From Piscinibacter aquaticus (GTDB lineage: Bacteria; Pseudomonadota; Gammaproteobacteria; Burkholderiales; Burkholderiaceae_C), in NCBI GenBank assembly GCA_007994965.1, contig VOPW01000003.1, positions 1 through 64,000 of the forward strand: 64,000 nucleotides of DNA. Direction: 5' to 3'. A program made the translations under genes and the position numbers. The first letter of the stretch is position 1, and the number at the start of each line of letters is the position of its first letter. Shown here in pieces: positions 46,601 through 55,952 of the stretch. Below the pieces are notes generated by a model. It was given only the letters and a program-made list of their open reading frames with translations, searched no databases and was not told where the DNA came from.

Positions 46601-47108
46601 ATGCACAGAATGCCCCTCATCGCCCACGTCGCGGGGTCGGCCTCGGAGCCACCGCCGTGATGGACCTGTGGCTGATCCTCCTGTCCCGCCTCGGGCTGCC
46701 CTCGTCCGGCTTCGGCTGGTGGGCCGCTGGGTCGGGCACTTCGCGCAGGGCCGATTCGTTCATGCCGGCATCGCCCGATCGCAGCCCCTGCGCCACGAGC
46801 AGGCACTGGGCTGGATGACCCACTATGCCGTCGGCCTCGTCTACGCCGCATTGCTGGCGGCGGTGGTGGGCGAGGGCTGGTTCTCGCAGCCGACCCTGAT
46901 CCCGGCCGTGGCCTTCGGTGCGCTGACGGTCGTGGCGCCGTGGTTCGTGATGCAGCCGGCCATGGGCGCCGGCTTCATGGCGAGCAGGACGCCGGATCCC
47001 CTGAAGAACGCCCTGCGCAGCCTGGCCAACCACACCGTCTTCGGCATCGGCCTGTACCTCGCCGCCGCCGCACTGGATTCCATCACCCCTCTGGAGATCA
47101 CCCCATGA
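46601..47108 (+). CDS. DUF2938 membrane protein, frameshifted
   Basis: About 168 aa of the DUF2938 family. It reads GATAVMDLWLILLSRLGLPS, then GRWVGHFAQGRFVHAGIARS, HYAVGLVYAALLAAVVGEGW and FGALTVVAPWFVMQPAMGAG. Frame changes are near 46640 and 46720. The ATG at 46601 follows GGAGG. Membrane protein of unknown function. First gene of the MerR-controlled operon; its stop overlaps the flavodoxin-like gene. Confidence 0.8.
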
Positions 47109-47674
47109 GCAGACTCGCCATCGTCTATCACAGCGCCCACGGCCACACCGAGCACATCGCCCACCACATCCTGGCCGGCGCACTGGGCGTCGAAGGCGTC
47201 GAGGCGGAGCTCCTGCGCGCCGAGGAGATGGCCGGCACGCCGGATCGGCTGGTCGACTACGACGGTTTCGTCTTCGGCTCGCCGACCTACCTCGGCGGTG
47301 TCTCGGGGCCGTTCAAGGGCTTCATGGATTCAACGGGTCGGCTCTGGCGCACGCAGCAGCTCAAGGGCAAGCTGGCCGCCGGCTTCACCGTGTCGTCGCT
47401 GCCGTCGGGCGACAAGCAGTCGACCCTGCTGTCGATGTTCGTGTTCAGCATGCAGCATGGCATGCTGTGGGTCGGCAACCCGATCCTGCCCGAGCAGCAC
47501 AGTGGCGTACCCCATGACGAAGCTGCGAATCGGCTGGGCTCGTGGTCGGGGCTGATGGCCCAGGCGGGCCACTCGGCGCCGGCCGACGCCTTCGTGCCGG
47601 GCGACGTCAAGACCGCGCGCATGTTCGGCCGCCACGTCGCCCAGAGCCTCGCGCGCATGCTGGCGGATGTGTGA
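47105..47674 (+). CDS. Flavodoxin-like NAD(P)H:quinone oxidoreductase (WrbA-type fold)
   Basis: 189 aa, intact. The FMN phosphate loop reads IVYHSAHGHTEHIAHHIL. The isoalloxazine loops are DGFVFGSPTYLGGVSGPFKG and FTVSSLPSGDKQSTL. WrbA-type enzymes reduce quinones by two electrons. It is translationally coupled to the DUF2938 gene, so the operon may respond to electrophiles or quinones. This is an inference. Confidence 0.88.
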   Translation: MSRLAIVYHSAHGHTEHIAHHILAGALGVEGVEAELLRAEEMAGTPDRLVDYDGFVFGSPTYLGGVSGPFKGFMDSTGRLWRTQQLKGKLAAGFTVSSLPSGDKQSTLLSMFVFSMQHGMLWVGNPILPEQHSGVPHDEAANRLGSWSGLMAQAGHSAPADAFVPGDVKTARMFGRHVAQSLARMLADV

Positions 47675-47697
47675 ACGGCGTGGCCAGGAGAACGAGG

Positions 47698-47927
47698 ATG
47701 CTTCCGCAGAAATATGCGCCCTTGCTGTTCGGCCTGATCCTCTCAGGGCTGATGTCGCTGCTGGTGTCGGGCATCACGACGTGGCGCGCGGTCGGCTTCA
47801 GCGAAGGCTATGCCAGCCTGTGGGCCAGTGCCTGGGTGACGGCCGGCTCGTGGCCCTGCCCGCGATGCTGGTGGTGGCGCCGCTGGCGCGCCGCCTGGTG
47901 GCCGCGCTCGTCGAGAGGCCGGCATGA
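47698..47927 (+). CDS. DUF2798 membrane protein
   Basis: About 76 aa with two helices (YAPLLFGLILSGLMSLLVSG and, after a frame change near 47850, TAWLVALPAMLVVAPLARRL). The start context KYAPLLFGLILS with ITTWRAVGF is typical of DUF2798. Function unknown. Its stop overlaps the GNAT start as ATGA. Confidence 0.8.
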
Positions 47928-48444
47928 CGCTGGGTCTTCCCCTTGATGCCGAGCGGGTGGTGCTGCGCCGCCTGCAGCCCGGCGATGAACCGCGCTTCGC
48001 GGCCTACCGGGCCGATGCGGAACTCGCCCGCTACCAGGGCTGGAGCCCGATGACGCCAGAAGAGGCGCGTGCCTTCATCGCCGCGGCGGACGAGGCGCCC
48101 ACGCTGGGCGCCGGCACCGGCACCAGCTGGCGATCGCCGAGCGTGGCAGCGACCTGCTGCTCGGCGACATCGGCCTGTGCGGCCGCGAGAACGGCGAGGT
48201 GGAGCTGGGCTTCACGCTGATGCACGCGGCGCAGGGCCGCGGCATCGCCACCGAAGCGCTGCGAGCGCTCGTGCAGGCGCTGTTCCGGTTCCCGCAGGTG
48301 CGCTGCGTCGTGGCCGAGACCGACGAGCGCAACCGCGCCTCGATCCGAGTGCTGGAGCGCCTGGGCATGACGCTCGTCGAGCGCCGTGAGGCGGTGTTCA
48401 AGAACGAGCCCTGCGTCGAGCTGCGCTACCGGTTGGCGCGTTGA
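47924..48444 (+). CDS. GNAT acetyltransferase, RimJ/RimL type
   Basis: About 173 aa. It reads VVLRRLQPGDEPRFAAYRAD, then after a frame change near 48120 LLGDIGLCGRENGEVELGFT, HAAQGRGIATEALRALVQAL (acetyl-CoA loop) and ETDERNRASIRVLERLGMTL. Such enzymes acetylate protein N-termini or small amines. It ends the four-gene MerR-controlled operon. Confidence 0.85.
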
Positions 48445-48471
48445 CTTCGGCGTGAGCGGTGCCGGGCGGTT

Positions 48472-48735
48472 TCAGCGCAGGCGCAGCCGCACGCTCTTGC
48501 GCGTGCGCTCGAAGAAGTCGTCGGGCTTGCGCCGCACCCAATCGAGAAAGCGCGCCATCTGCGGATGGACGCGCAGCGCCTCGACGACGCGGTAGTCGCG
48601 TTCCGGCTCGGCCTCGGTGAAGGGCGCATGCACCGGGCGGTGGCAGATGCGATGCAGCCAGACCGTGTGCACACCGCCGTGCGAATTCGGGATCAGCGGG
48701 TGCGCACCGCGCCTCGCCGGGGCGCCACCGCCGCG
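48472..48735 (-). CDS. HNH-like domain, incomplete
   Basis: The frame reads HPLIPNSHGGVHTVWLHRIC, then HRPVHAPFTEAEPERDYRVV and ARFLDWVRRKPDDFFERTRK. This matches a small HNH family in which HHLVPKSxGG is followed by LLHPICHRxIHA. The second His of the HH pair is Pro here, and the N-terminal CPLC zinc knuckle of the family is missing. The gene may be truncated, or its start may lie in another frame upstream. Confidence 0.45.
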   Translation of the reverse strand, partial: RGGGAPARRGAHPLIPNSHGGVHTVWLHRICHRPVHAPFTEAEPERDYRVVEALRVHPQMARFLDWVRRKPDDFFERTRKSVRLRLR

Positions 48736-49091
48736 TCGTGCGGAAACTGCGCGGCAAAGTCGGCCGCGATCTGCGCGCCGGAAGCCTGCGAGACGGGCGC
48801 CGGCCTCGCCACTGGAAACCGCTGCCGCCACAGCCGCTGCAGCTCCGCGAAGTAGGAGTCGCCACGGTCGACGGCGATGGTGCGCAGACCGGCCGATTCA
48901 GCCTGGTGGATCACCGGCACGATCAGGCTCATCGTGAAGCCCAGCCTCCGGTTCCAGGCGCCGAACCAGCGCAGCTTCTCCAGCGGGCGGCTGAAGTCGA
49001 GGAAGAAGGCGCCGCCGTCGATGCAGTCACCGCGCTGGGTGGCGGCGATCTCGTCGGGGTGCGCACCGAGTTGCAGCAGAAGAAGGGCCAT
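48693..49091 (-). CDS. Hypothetical protein
   Basis: A frame of about 132 aa (MALLLLQLGAHPDEIAATQR, then FSRPLEKLRWFGAWNRRLGF and DRGDSYFAELQRLWRQRFPV). No family is recognised. The last about 15 residues overlap the HNH-like fragment in another frame, so one of the two ends is probably shifted. The composition is protein-like but support is limited. Confidence 0.4.
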   Translation of the reverse strand: MALLLLQLGAHPDEIAATQRGDCIDGGAFFLDFSRPLEKLRWFGAWNRRLGFTMSLIVPVIHQAESAGLRTIAVDRGDSYFAELQRLWRQRFPVARPAPVSQASGAQIAADFAAQFPHDAAVAPRRGAVRTR

Positions 49092-49271
49092 GGGTCGGTC
49101 ACAAGCGCGGTTGCCGGACGGCCGCCACCCGGGCCGCCTCGCCGAGCGCAGCATACGCCCGCGCCCCGGTGGTCGGGGCCCGTGGTCGAATCGGCGAGCC
49201 GCCGTTCGTCGAAAGGCTGCGAGGCGAGCCTCCGCAGTGCGACGCCCGCTCAACCCCACAGGAGACAAGCC

Positions 49272-49640
49272 ATGTCCTACATCGACGGTTTCGTGATCGC
49301 GGTGCCCACCGCCAACAGGCAGAAGTTCATCGAGCACGCGCGGCAGCTCGACCCGGTCTTCATCGAGCTCGGTGCGCTGCGCGTGATCGAAGGCTGGGGC
49401 GACGATGTTCCCGACGGCAAGCTCACCGACTTCCGCCGCGCGGTGCAGGCCACCGCCGACGAGACGGTGGCCTTCTCGTGGGTGGAGTGGCCCGACAAGG
49501 CCACGCGCGATGCGGCGATGAAGAAGATGATGGAAGACCCGCGCATGCAGCCCTCGCACCCCGACCACCCGCCGATGCCCTTCGACGGCAAGCGCATGAT
49601 CTTCGGCGGCTTCGTTCCGGTGGTGGAGGTGAAGGCCTGA
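49272..49640 (+). CDS. DUF1428 family protein
   Basis: 122 aa, intact. It reads MSYIDGFVIAVPTANRQKFI, then GKLTDFRRAVQATADETVAF and RMIFGGFVPVVE, the DUF1428 pattern. This is a dimeric ferredoxin-like fold of unknown function. AGGAGA precedes the ATG at 49272. Confidence 0.88.
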   Translation: MSYIDGFVIAVPTANRQKFIEHARQLDPVFIELGALRVIEGWGDDVPDGKLTDFRRAVQATADETVAFSWVEWPDKATRDAAMKKMMEDPRMQPSHPDHPPMPFDGKRMIFGGFVPVVEVKA

Positions 49641-49731
49641 GTGGCGGCACTGCCCGAGAATGCGGGGTCTGTTCGTACAACAACCGCCGGCACTGCCCAT
49701 GATGCTGGCCTGACCCCAGGGAGAACCATTG

Positions 49732-51075
49732 ATGACCCTCGATCGACGCCACTTCCTCGCCGGTGCCGCGGGCGCGTCCGCTTCCTTGCTGGCCGGCTGC
49801 GCCGCGCCCGCATCGACGCTGCTGCCCCCGCTCGTCGGCATGCCCACCCAGACCCTGCTGCCCAAGGGCGCCTCGCCGCGCATCGTGGTGGTGGGCGGCG
49901 GCTGGGGCGGCCTCACGGTGGCCAAGCAGCTGCGACTGCTCGCGCCGCAGGCCGAGGTGGTGATGCTCGAGCGCAACCCGGTGTTCTTCTCCTGCCCGCT
50001 GTCCAACAAGTGGCTGATCGACGTCGTCGACACCAGCTTCCTCACCCACGACTACCTGCGCGTGTCGGAGCGCCACGGCTACCGCTTCGTGCAGGGCGAG
50101 GTGCTGGAGGTGGATCGCGCAACGCGCCGCGTCGTCACCACGCAGGGCCAGCTCGACTACGACTACCTCGTGATCGCCGCGGGCATCCGCTACAACTACG
50201 AAGCCCTGGTTCGGCAACGACCGCCGCGCCGCCGATGCCACCAAGGCGCGCTTCCCGGCCGCCTACGTGCCCAATGCCGAACACTTCGCGCTCAAGCGCG
50301 CGCTGCACGACTTCAAGGGCGGCGACTGGGTGATGAACCTGCCGCCGCCGCCGCAGCGCTGCCCGCCCAGCCCTACGAGCGCGCCTGCCTGGTCGCCCGG
50401 CACTTCAAGACGAACAAGATCAAGGGCCGCGTCACCATCCTCGACCACAAGCCGCGCATCGCGCCGATCGGCGTGGGCTTCAAGGCGGCCTTCGAGGAGC
50501 TCTACAAGGACTACATCACCTACGTGCCGAATGCGCAGGTGCAGGAGGTCGACCCGTTCAACAAGCGCATCAAGACCAGTGCCGGCGACATGCGCTTCGA
50601 CCATGCCGTGCTGATGGCGCCGCACCGGGCTGCCGACATCGCCTGGAAGGCCGGCACGGTGGGCACCGGCGCCGACGGCAAGCCCAGCGGCTGGGCCGAC
50701 GTGGAGCCGCGCCGCCTGCACCTGAGGAACGACGACCGCGTCTATGTGATCGGCGATGCGGTGGGTGCCGTCTCGCCGACCTTCCGCTTCTACCCGAAGA
50801 GCGGCCACGTGGCCAATTCGCATGGCCACATCGTCGCCGGCTACATCGCGCAGCGGCTGGCCGGCAAGGAGCCTGAGCTCAAGCTGCCCGACAACCTCTG
50901 CTACATGCTCGTCAACGGCAGCCCGCGCGAGGCGATCAGCGTGCAGTTCGACTACACGGTCAATGCGCAGGGCGTGATCGAGCAGCAGCAGATCGACGAC
51001 AACGACCGCCGCGCCGAACTGGTCAGCGAGAACTTTCGCTGGGCCGGGCTGAAGTTCGAAGACATGCTTGCCTGA
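49732..51075 (+). CDS. FAD-dependent oxidoreductase, sulfide dehydrogenase (FCSD/SoxF) flavoprotein family
   Basis: About 447 aa with a Tat signal (DRRHFLAGAAGASASLLAGC). Then come a FAD motif (RIVVVGGGWGGLTVAKQLRL), a conserved Cys (NPVFFSCPLSNKWL), a YLVIAAGIRYNYEA strand and the C-terminal FAD motif (VYVIGDAVGAVSPTFRFYPK). Frame changes near 50208 and 50350 cancel, leaving the frame open. Family enzymes oxidise sulfide and pass electrons to a c-type cytochrome. No cytochrome subunit is adjacent, so the acceptor is unknown. Confidence 0.85.
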   Translation: MTLDRRHFLAGAAGASASLLAGCAAPASTLLPPLVGMPTQTLLPKGASPRIVVVGGGWGGLTVAKQLRLLAPQAEVVMLERNPVFFSCPLSNKWLIDVVDTSFLTHDYLRVSERHGYRFVQGEVLEVDRATRRVVTTQGQLDYDYLVIAAGIRYNYEALVRQRPPRRRCHQGALPGRLRAQCRTLRAQARAARLQGRRLGDEPAAAAAALPAQPYERACLVARHFKTNKIKGRVTILDHKPRIAPIGVGFKAAFEELYKDYITYVPNAQVQEVDPFNKRIKTSAGDMRFDHAVLMAPHRAADIAWKAGTVGTGADGKPSGWADVEPRRLHLRNDDRVYVIGDAVGAVSPTFRFYPKSGHVANSHGHIVAGYIAQRLAGKEPELKLPDNLCYMLVNGSPREAISVQFDYTVNAQGVIEQQQIDDNDRRAELVSENFRWAGLKFEDMLA

Positions 51076-51078
51076 CAG

Positions 51079-51160
51079 CTAGCCAGCCGCCTGACGCGGC
51101 CCCAGCTCGCCGAGCTTGCGGTACAGCGTGTTGCGGCTGATGCCGAGCCGGCGCGCCGCC
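51079..51160 (-). pseudogene. C-terminal remnant of a sigma-54 activator (AcoR-like)
   Basis: Only the Fis-type recognition helix and tail remain ([20 protein letters not shown] then stop). Full AcoR-like proteins exceed 600 aa with GAF and AAA+ domains upstream. At about 51160 the sequence passes directly into an aldehyde dehydrogenase read in the opposite direction. The 5' part is deleted, not shifted. Confidence 0.7.
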
Positions 51161-51790
51161 ACCGGCCGCGTGATCGCGCAGGCTGCCGCCGGCAACCTGA
51201 TCCCGGCGACGCTGGAGCGGGGCGGCAAGAGCCCGAACATCTTCTTCGAGGACATCGCCTCGGCCGACGACGCGCTGTTCGACAAGGCGATCGAGGGCCT
51301 GGTGCTGCTCGCGTTCAACCAGGGCGAGGTGTGCACCTGCCCGAGCCGCACGCTGATCCAGGAATCGATCTACGACCGATTCATGGCGCGTGCGCTCGAG
51401 CGCGTGAAGGCCATCAAGCAGGGCAGCCCGCTGGACACCGACACGATGATGGGTGCGCAGGCTTCGGCGATGCAGATGGACAGGATCCTCTCGTACATGG
51501 AGCTCGGCAAGCAGGAGGGCGCGCAAGTGCTCACCGGCGGCGGCAAGGCGCAGCTCGGCGGCGACCCGCCGTCGGCTACTACATCCAGCCGACGCTGTTC
51601 AAGGGCAACAGCTCGATGCGCATCTTCCGCGAGGAGATCTTCGGGCCGGTGCTGGCAGTCACCACCTTCAAGAACGAGGAGGAAGCCCTGGCCATCGCCA
51701 ACGACACGCCGTACGGGCTGGGCGCCGGCGTGTGGACACGCGACGGCAGCCGCGCCTTCCGCATGGGCCGCCAGGCCCGAAGCTCGACAA
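51161..51790 (+). pseudogene. Aldehyde dehydrogenase internal fragment
   Basis: Reads [20 protein letters not shown], then [29 protein letters not shown] (catalytic Cys) and, after a shift near 51575, [15 protein letters not shown] with [20 protein letters not shown] and [16 protein letters not shown]. This matches acetaldehyde dehydrogenase (ExaC-like). About 240 N-terminal residues including most of the NAD site are missing, and about 50 C-terminal residues are gone. With the facing acoR remnant it marks a deletion between two genes that are typically divergent neighbours. Confidence 0.75.
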
Positions 51791-51797
51791 TGCGCCC

Positions 51798-52574
51798 ATG
51801 AACCCGCTGTTCATGCGCGCGTGTCGTTGCGCCGCGGCCGTCGCGATCGGGGCCGTGGCGATGCATGCGTCGGCCACGGCCGCCGCGCCCGACGCACCGC
51901 CATCGGCGCAGACGCAGCTGCACAGGCTCGACGGCCACCGCGTGACGCTCGATGTCTACCCGGCCCTCGGCGCGGTGCGCGGCGCCGCCATCCTCTCGCA
52001 CGGCTTCACGCGCAGCCGGCAGACCCTGGCCGGCCATGCGCAGGCGCTGGCCGAGGCCGGCGTGCTGGCGCTGACGCCCGATCTGCCCTGCACCTTCGAC
52101 TTCCCTGCAATGCCCGCGCGCTGGCCGCGCTGGTGGGCCTGCTGCGCGCGGGCGGCGTGTTCGGCGAACCCGTCGACAAGGTGATGCTGGTCGGTTTCTC
52201 GGCGGGTGGGCTGTCCAGCCTGCTGGCGGCGGACACGCCGGGGGTGGTGGGCTTCGTCGGCCTCGATCCGTTCGACCGCACGATGCGCGGCGCCGCCGAG
52301 CCGCTGGGCCCGGGCGGCCGCGGCCCGGCTGCGCACCGAGGCGCTGCTGATGCGCGCGCCACCGTCGAGCTGCAATGCCGGTGCGGTGGCCGCGCCCTGG
52401 GCCACGGCCTTGCCGAGGCTGTGGCGCGACGAGGTGGTCGAGCAGGCCTCCCACTGCGACTTCGAGTCGCCGACCGACTGGATGTGCCGCGTGGCCTGCG
52501 GCGACGAAGACCCGGCACGCCAGCAGCGCGTGCGCCAGGGCCTGCTGGACGCCGCGGCGCGCTGGCTGCCTTGA
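51798..52574 (+). CDS. Alpha/beta hydrolase, exported, frameshifted
   Basis: About 258 aa with an N-terminal hydrophobic segment ([20 protein letters not shown]) likely to be a signal peptide. The hydrolase fold shows [20 protein letters not shown], then after shifts near 52110 and 52320 [18 protein letters not shown] (nucleophile Ser), GLDPFDRTM and [14 protein letters not shown] (catalytic His). It resembles dienelactone hydrolase-like esterases. It starts 7 bases after the dehydrogenase remnant ends. Confidence 0.75.
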
Positions 52575-52621
52575 GGGCGTGGTGCCTGGTGCGGGCGTTG
52601 AGACGCCAGCGGCTGCGCTCT

Positions 52622-55600
52622 TCAGCGGATCGCGTTGTTCACCTCGTCGGCCGCATCACCGGCCAGCGCGCCGAGGAACAGCAACCAGTCGCTGGTGCCG
52701 CCGGGGCGGCCGTCGGGATTCCAGATCTGCCGGTCGGTGGTGCTCGTCGTGTCGTCGGCGGCCGGATAGACGTTGGGCAGCACACGCTGCAGACCGCCGG
52801 CGAGATTGAGGCGCTGCAGCGTGGCGCGCAGCTGCGCCATGTCGTCGCCGATCAGCGAGATGTCGACACCGAGCCGGTCGGCCATCAGCTGCCGGCGCGC
52901 CTGGCGCAGCGCCGCAGGCCGGCCGCGCGCGGTGTTCTCGTCGAACAGCGCCACCGCCAGCGAGCTGTCGAAGCTCAGGCCGCGGCGCCACAGGTGGGTG
53001 CTGCCGGTGAGCAGCCACACGTCGTCGACCACCACGGTGGTCGAGGCCATGTGCAGCGGCCGGCCGGGCCCCGCGGTCGGCGTGAACAGCACGACGTTGT
53101 CGGGCGCGGCGTCGAGCAGCGTCTTCATCGCCGCGCGCACGCCGGCCGTGCGCGCCGCCTCCAGCTTGCGCGGCTGGTTCGGCAGGAACTTCTGCGGCAC
53201 GCACAGCACCACGGCCAGCGCCGGGCGCTGCGCGAGCCGCGCCGTCAGCGCACCCACCAGGTCGATCAGCGCATCGCCGCTGCCGGCCGTCAGCGGATCG
53301 AGCGCCGGCGTCTCGACGTAGACGAAATCCTCGGCGCGGCCGATCGCCGCCGCGAGTGAGCGCGCCGCCTGCGCCGCGCCGTCGCGCGTCTTCAGGATGA
53401 CCTGGTCGAGCGCAGCGGCCAATGCGTCGTCGTCGAAGGTCGCGGTGTCGATCATGGGGTCGAAGTCGACCGTCGGCACGGCCGACTCGATGCTGTTCTT
53501 CAGCGTGGTCCAGCTCGAGCCGGGCGTGAAGCTGCTGGTCTGGGCGACGAAGGCGCGCAGCTGCGCATCGCCGGCCACGCCGTGGGTGAGCGTTTCCAGC
53601 ACGGCGGCGAAGGTGGTGTTGCCGCCCGGATCGGCCGGCACGCTCACCGGCCGCTGGGCGAGGGCGACGAAGCCGGCCAGATCGGTCGCCGCGCGCTCGC
53701 GCATCAGCGCCGCCAGCGGTGCCGCCGCGGGGCCGCTCAGCGCTGCGCCGGTGGCATGCACCTCGGGCCCGGCGGGCACGCCAGCATGGCCGAGCTGCGC
53801 GGGCAGCGCCTCGTGCAGCGCGGCCCGTCCCGGCGCGGCGGCCACGGCGCCGCTGCCGCCGGCCGGGTCGATCGCAGCGGCCTCGCGGCGCTCCATCATC
53901 GCCACCGGCTGGCCGAAGCCGCCGAGTGCATTCAGGCCGTTGCGGCCTCGGTGCAGCACGGTGGCGCCGCTGCTGGCGAGGGCGCCGCTGGCATCGATCA
54001 CCTCGCCTTCGGGCGTGGCCTGGAAGGCAGGCGCGGTGACGATCAGCCGGTCGCCGCTGCCGGCGGCGTTGCGCAGTGTCGCGGCCGCCGCATCGGCCGC
54101 CACCGTGGTCGCGGTGTCGATCAGCGCATAGGCGCCGCCGGTCTCGTCCGAAGGCACGGCCAGCAAGGTCTGCCCGCTGCCCCACTGGCCGCTGCTGCGC
54201 ACCAGCGCCGCGCCTTGTTCGCAGATCCAGGCGGTTCGCCCGTCGGCCACACCGGCGGACGGTGTACCGAGCGACGCGCGGGCCCCGCTGGCGATCGCCG
54301 GCCGGTCGAAGCGCTGATCGACATACAGCTTCGCATCGGCATCGGTGACCACCATCGCATCGAAGCTCATGCCCTCGAGCCCGGCCGTGCCGTCGGGCAG
54401 TGGCACCACCGCGAAGGCGCGGCCGCTGCCATCGGCGCGGCCGGCACCGCCATCGAGGCGGAAGTGCTGGCCGGTCTCGGTGTCCAGGCCCTGAGGCCAG
54501 ATGCGCACCCAGGCCTGCGGCGGCAGATCGCTCACGCGCACGACGATGCGCTGGTTCGCCGCCGTGCCGCCGCTGGCCGTGCCTTCGCCCTGCAGCGCAT
54601 GCACGCTATAGCTGAGCGTGGCGGGCAGCGGGCCGCTGCCGAGCGGCGGCGGCGTCAACAGGCCCCAGAGGGTGTCGAGCACCGGCGCCATCAGCTGAGC
54701 GGGCGAGCCGCTCGTCAACGCCGTCATCATCGCAGCGTGCGCTGCGTCGGCGGTGGTCAGCACCGGCGTGCCTGCGGTGTTGCGAAGCACGGCGATGCGC
54801 CGGCGCGGATCGTTCTGCGCCGCATCGCTGCGGCCCACGCCGACGAGGTGGCTTTCGAGATCGACCACCGCGATGCGCATGAAGTCGCGCGCCAGTCCGG
54901 TGGGCCACGAAGCACCGGTCCATCCGGCGAACGGCGTGGCGCCGGGTGGCGCGGCGAAGCGGCCATTGGGCAGCACGGCGATGCGCGGCAGCGGAAGGTC
55001 ATCGGGCGAGGGCGCGGCGGTGAGTGCGATCGTCGGTGCGGCACCGGCGGTGTAGAGCGCGCCGCTGCTGCCCACGCGCGTCAGGTCGCCGAGGCTCAGG
55101 CGCAGGCGTTGTGGCTCCGGCAAGGCCGCTTCGTGCGCGGTGCAGAAAAGCACGCTGCGGCCGCTGGCAACGGTCGCGGTGCGCTGATCGCCGGAATCGG
55201 AATGCGCCCACAGGTTGTCGAACACCGGCGTGCTGGCGAGAAAGGCCCACCACGCGGCCACCGCGCCGGGGTCGAGCGCGCGGCCGCGCTCGTCGAAGGC
55301 CCACAGCGTGCACGACAGCGCCGCGCCGCTGCGGTTCTTCACGATCACGGCATTGCTCTTGTTCGGGCGATGCAGCTCGCGCACCGGCTCGGCGGCGTTG
55401 GCCAGCGTGCCGCCGCTGGCATCGAGGCCGAGGAAGGCGGCGCGCTCCTCGTCGTCGGTGAGGCCGGAGCCGAAGTCGTTCTCGCGCAGGCGCTCGATGT
55501 TGCTCATGCTCGAGGCCGAGGCCTGCAGAATCTCCAGTGCCAAGTGCCGCACCACCGGCCGGCCCGGCGCACCCGGAGGAACGGCCACGCCGTCGGGCGA

Positions 55601-55933
55601 GGGGATCTGCGCCGAGAGTGCCGACAGCCGCACTTCCACCTCGGGCAGCAGCGTGAACAGCACGACGAGGTTGCCGTCGGTGAAGGCCGGCGAGCCGTCG
55701 CCACCACGCAGCGCGGCGAGCACGCGCGGCCGCGTCGGCGTGGCAAAGGCCCAGGAGGCGAGGCCGCCGGCTGGCGCGCGCCACTCCATGCTGGCCGGCA
55801 AGCTCATCGGCACCGACAGGTTGGCGGTCGGCACGGCCAGCGTGGGCGTGCTCGCGCTGCCGTCACGGAACCAGGGGCCGATTGCCGGTGAAGCGAGGCC
55901 GAGGCTGTCGGGGGCGGGGGTCAGGGTGGCCAT
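52622..55933 (-). CDS. Large uncharacterised protein A (1103 aa) with PLD-like C-terminus
   Basis: One intact frame of 1103 aa, no signal peptide seen. Residues about 1-500 and 500-750 are beta-rich with several ILxxN/VLxxG strand patterns (for example [40 protein letters not shown]). Residues about 915-1080 resemble half of a phospholipase D fold: [12 protein letters not shown], then [14 protein letters not shown] and [20 protein letters not shown]. The HKD motif is degenerate (no Lys at the expected place), so catalysis is doubtful. It starts 19 bases after protein B ends and is the last gene of the operon. Confidence 0.75.
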   Translation of the reverse strand: MATLTPAPDSLGLASPAIGPWFRDGSASTPTLAVPTANLSVPMSLPASMEWRAPAGGLASWAFATPTRPRVLAALRGGDGSPAFTDGNLVVLFTLLPEVEVRLSALSAQIPSPDGVAVPPGAPGRPVVRHLALEILQASASSMSNIERLRENDFGSGLTDDEERAAFLGLDASGGTLANAAEPVRELHRPNKSNAVIVKNRSGAALSCTLWAFDERGRALDPGAVAAWWAFLASTPVFDNLWAHSDSGDQRTATVASGRSVLFCTAHEAALPEPQRLRLSLGDLTRVGSSGALYTAGAAPTIALTAAPSPDDLPLPRIAVLPNGRFAAPPGATPFAGWTGASWPTGLARDFMRIAVVDLESHLVGVGRSDAAQNDPRRRIAVLRNTAGTPVLTTADAAHAAMMTALTSGSPAQLMAPVLDTLWGLLTPPPLGSGPLPATLSYSVHALQGEGTASGGTAANQRIVVRVSDLPPQAWVRIWPQGLDTETGQHFRLDGGAGRADGSGRAFAVVPLPDGTAGLEGMSFDAMVVTDADAKLYVDQRFDRPAIASGARASLGTPSAGVADGRTAWICEQGAALVRSSGQWGSGQTLLAVPSDETGGAYALIDTATTVAADAAAATLRNAAGSGDRLIVTAPAFQATPEGEVIDASGALASSGATVLHRGRNGLNALGGFGQPVAMMERREAAAIDPAGGSGAVAAAPGRAALHEALPAQLGHAGVPAGPEVHATGAALSGPAAAPLAALMRERAATDLAGFVALAQRPVSVPADPGGNTTFAAVLETLTHGVAGDAQLRAFVAQTSSFTPGSSWTTLKNSIESAVPTVDFDPMIDTATFDDDALAAALDQVILKTRDGAAQAARSLAAAIGRAEDFVYVETPALDPLTAGSGDALIDLVGALTARLAQRPALAVVLCVPQKFLPNQPRKLEAARTAGVRAAMKTLLDAAPDNVVLFTPTAGPGRPLHMASTTVVVDDVWLLTGSTHLWRRGLSFDSSLAVALFDENTARGRPAALRQARRQLMADRLGVDISLIGDDMAQLRATLQRLNLAGGLQRVLPNVYPAADDTTSTTDRQIWNPDGRPGGTSDWLLFLGALAGDAADEVNNAIR

Positions 55934-55952
55934 GGTGTCCTCGCTGCCGACC

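Noticed and set aside
51116..53359. 747-aa plus-strand frame running from the dehydrogenase fragment through the hydrolase
   Set aside because: It changes from dehydrogenase-like to meaningless sequence and crosses the hydrolase in the wrong frame; it is a read-through artefact.
53582..55891. 769-aa open frame on the plus strand opposite protein A
   Set aside because: Low-complexity Arg/Gly/His composition; the opposite-strand frame is intact over 1103 codons with protein-like composition.
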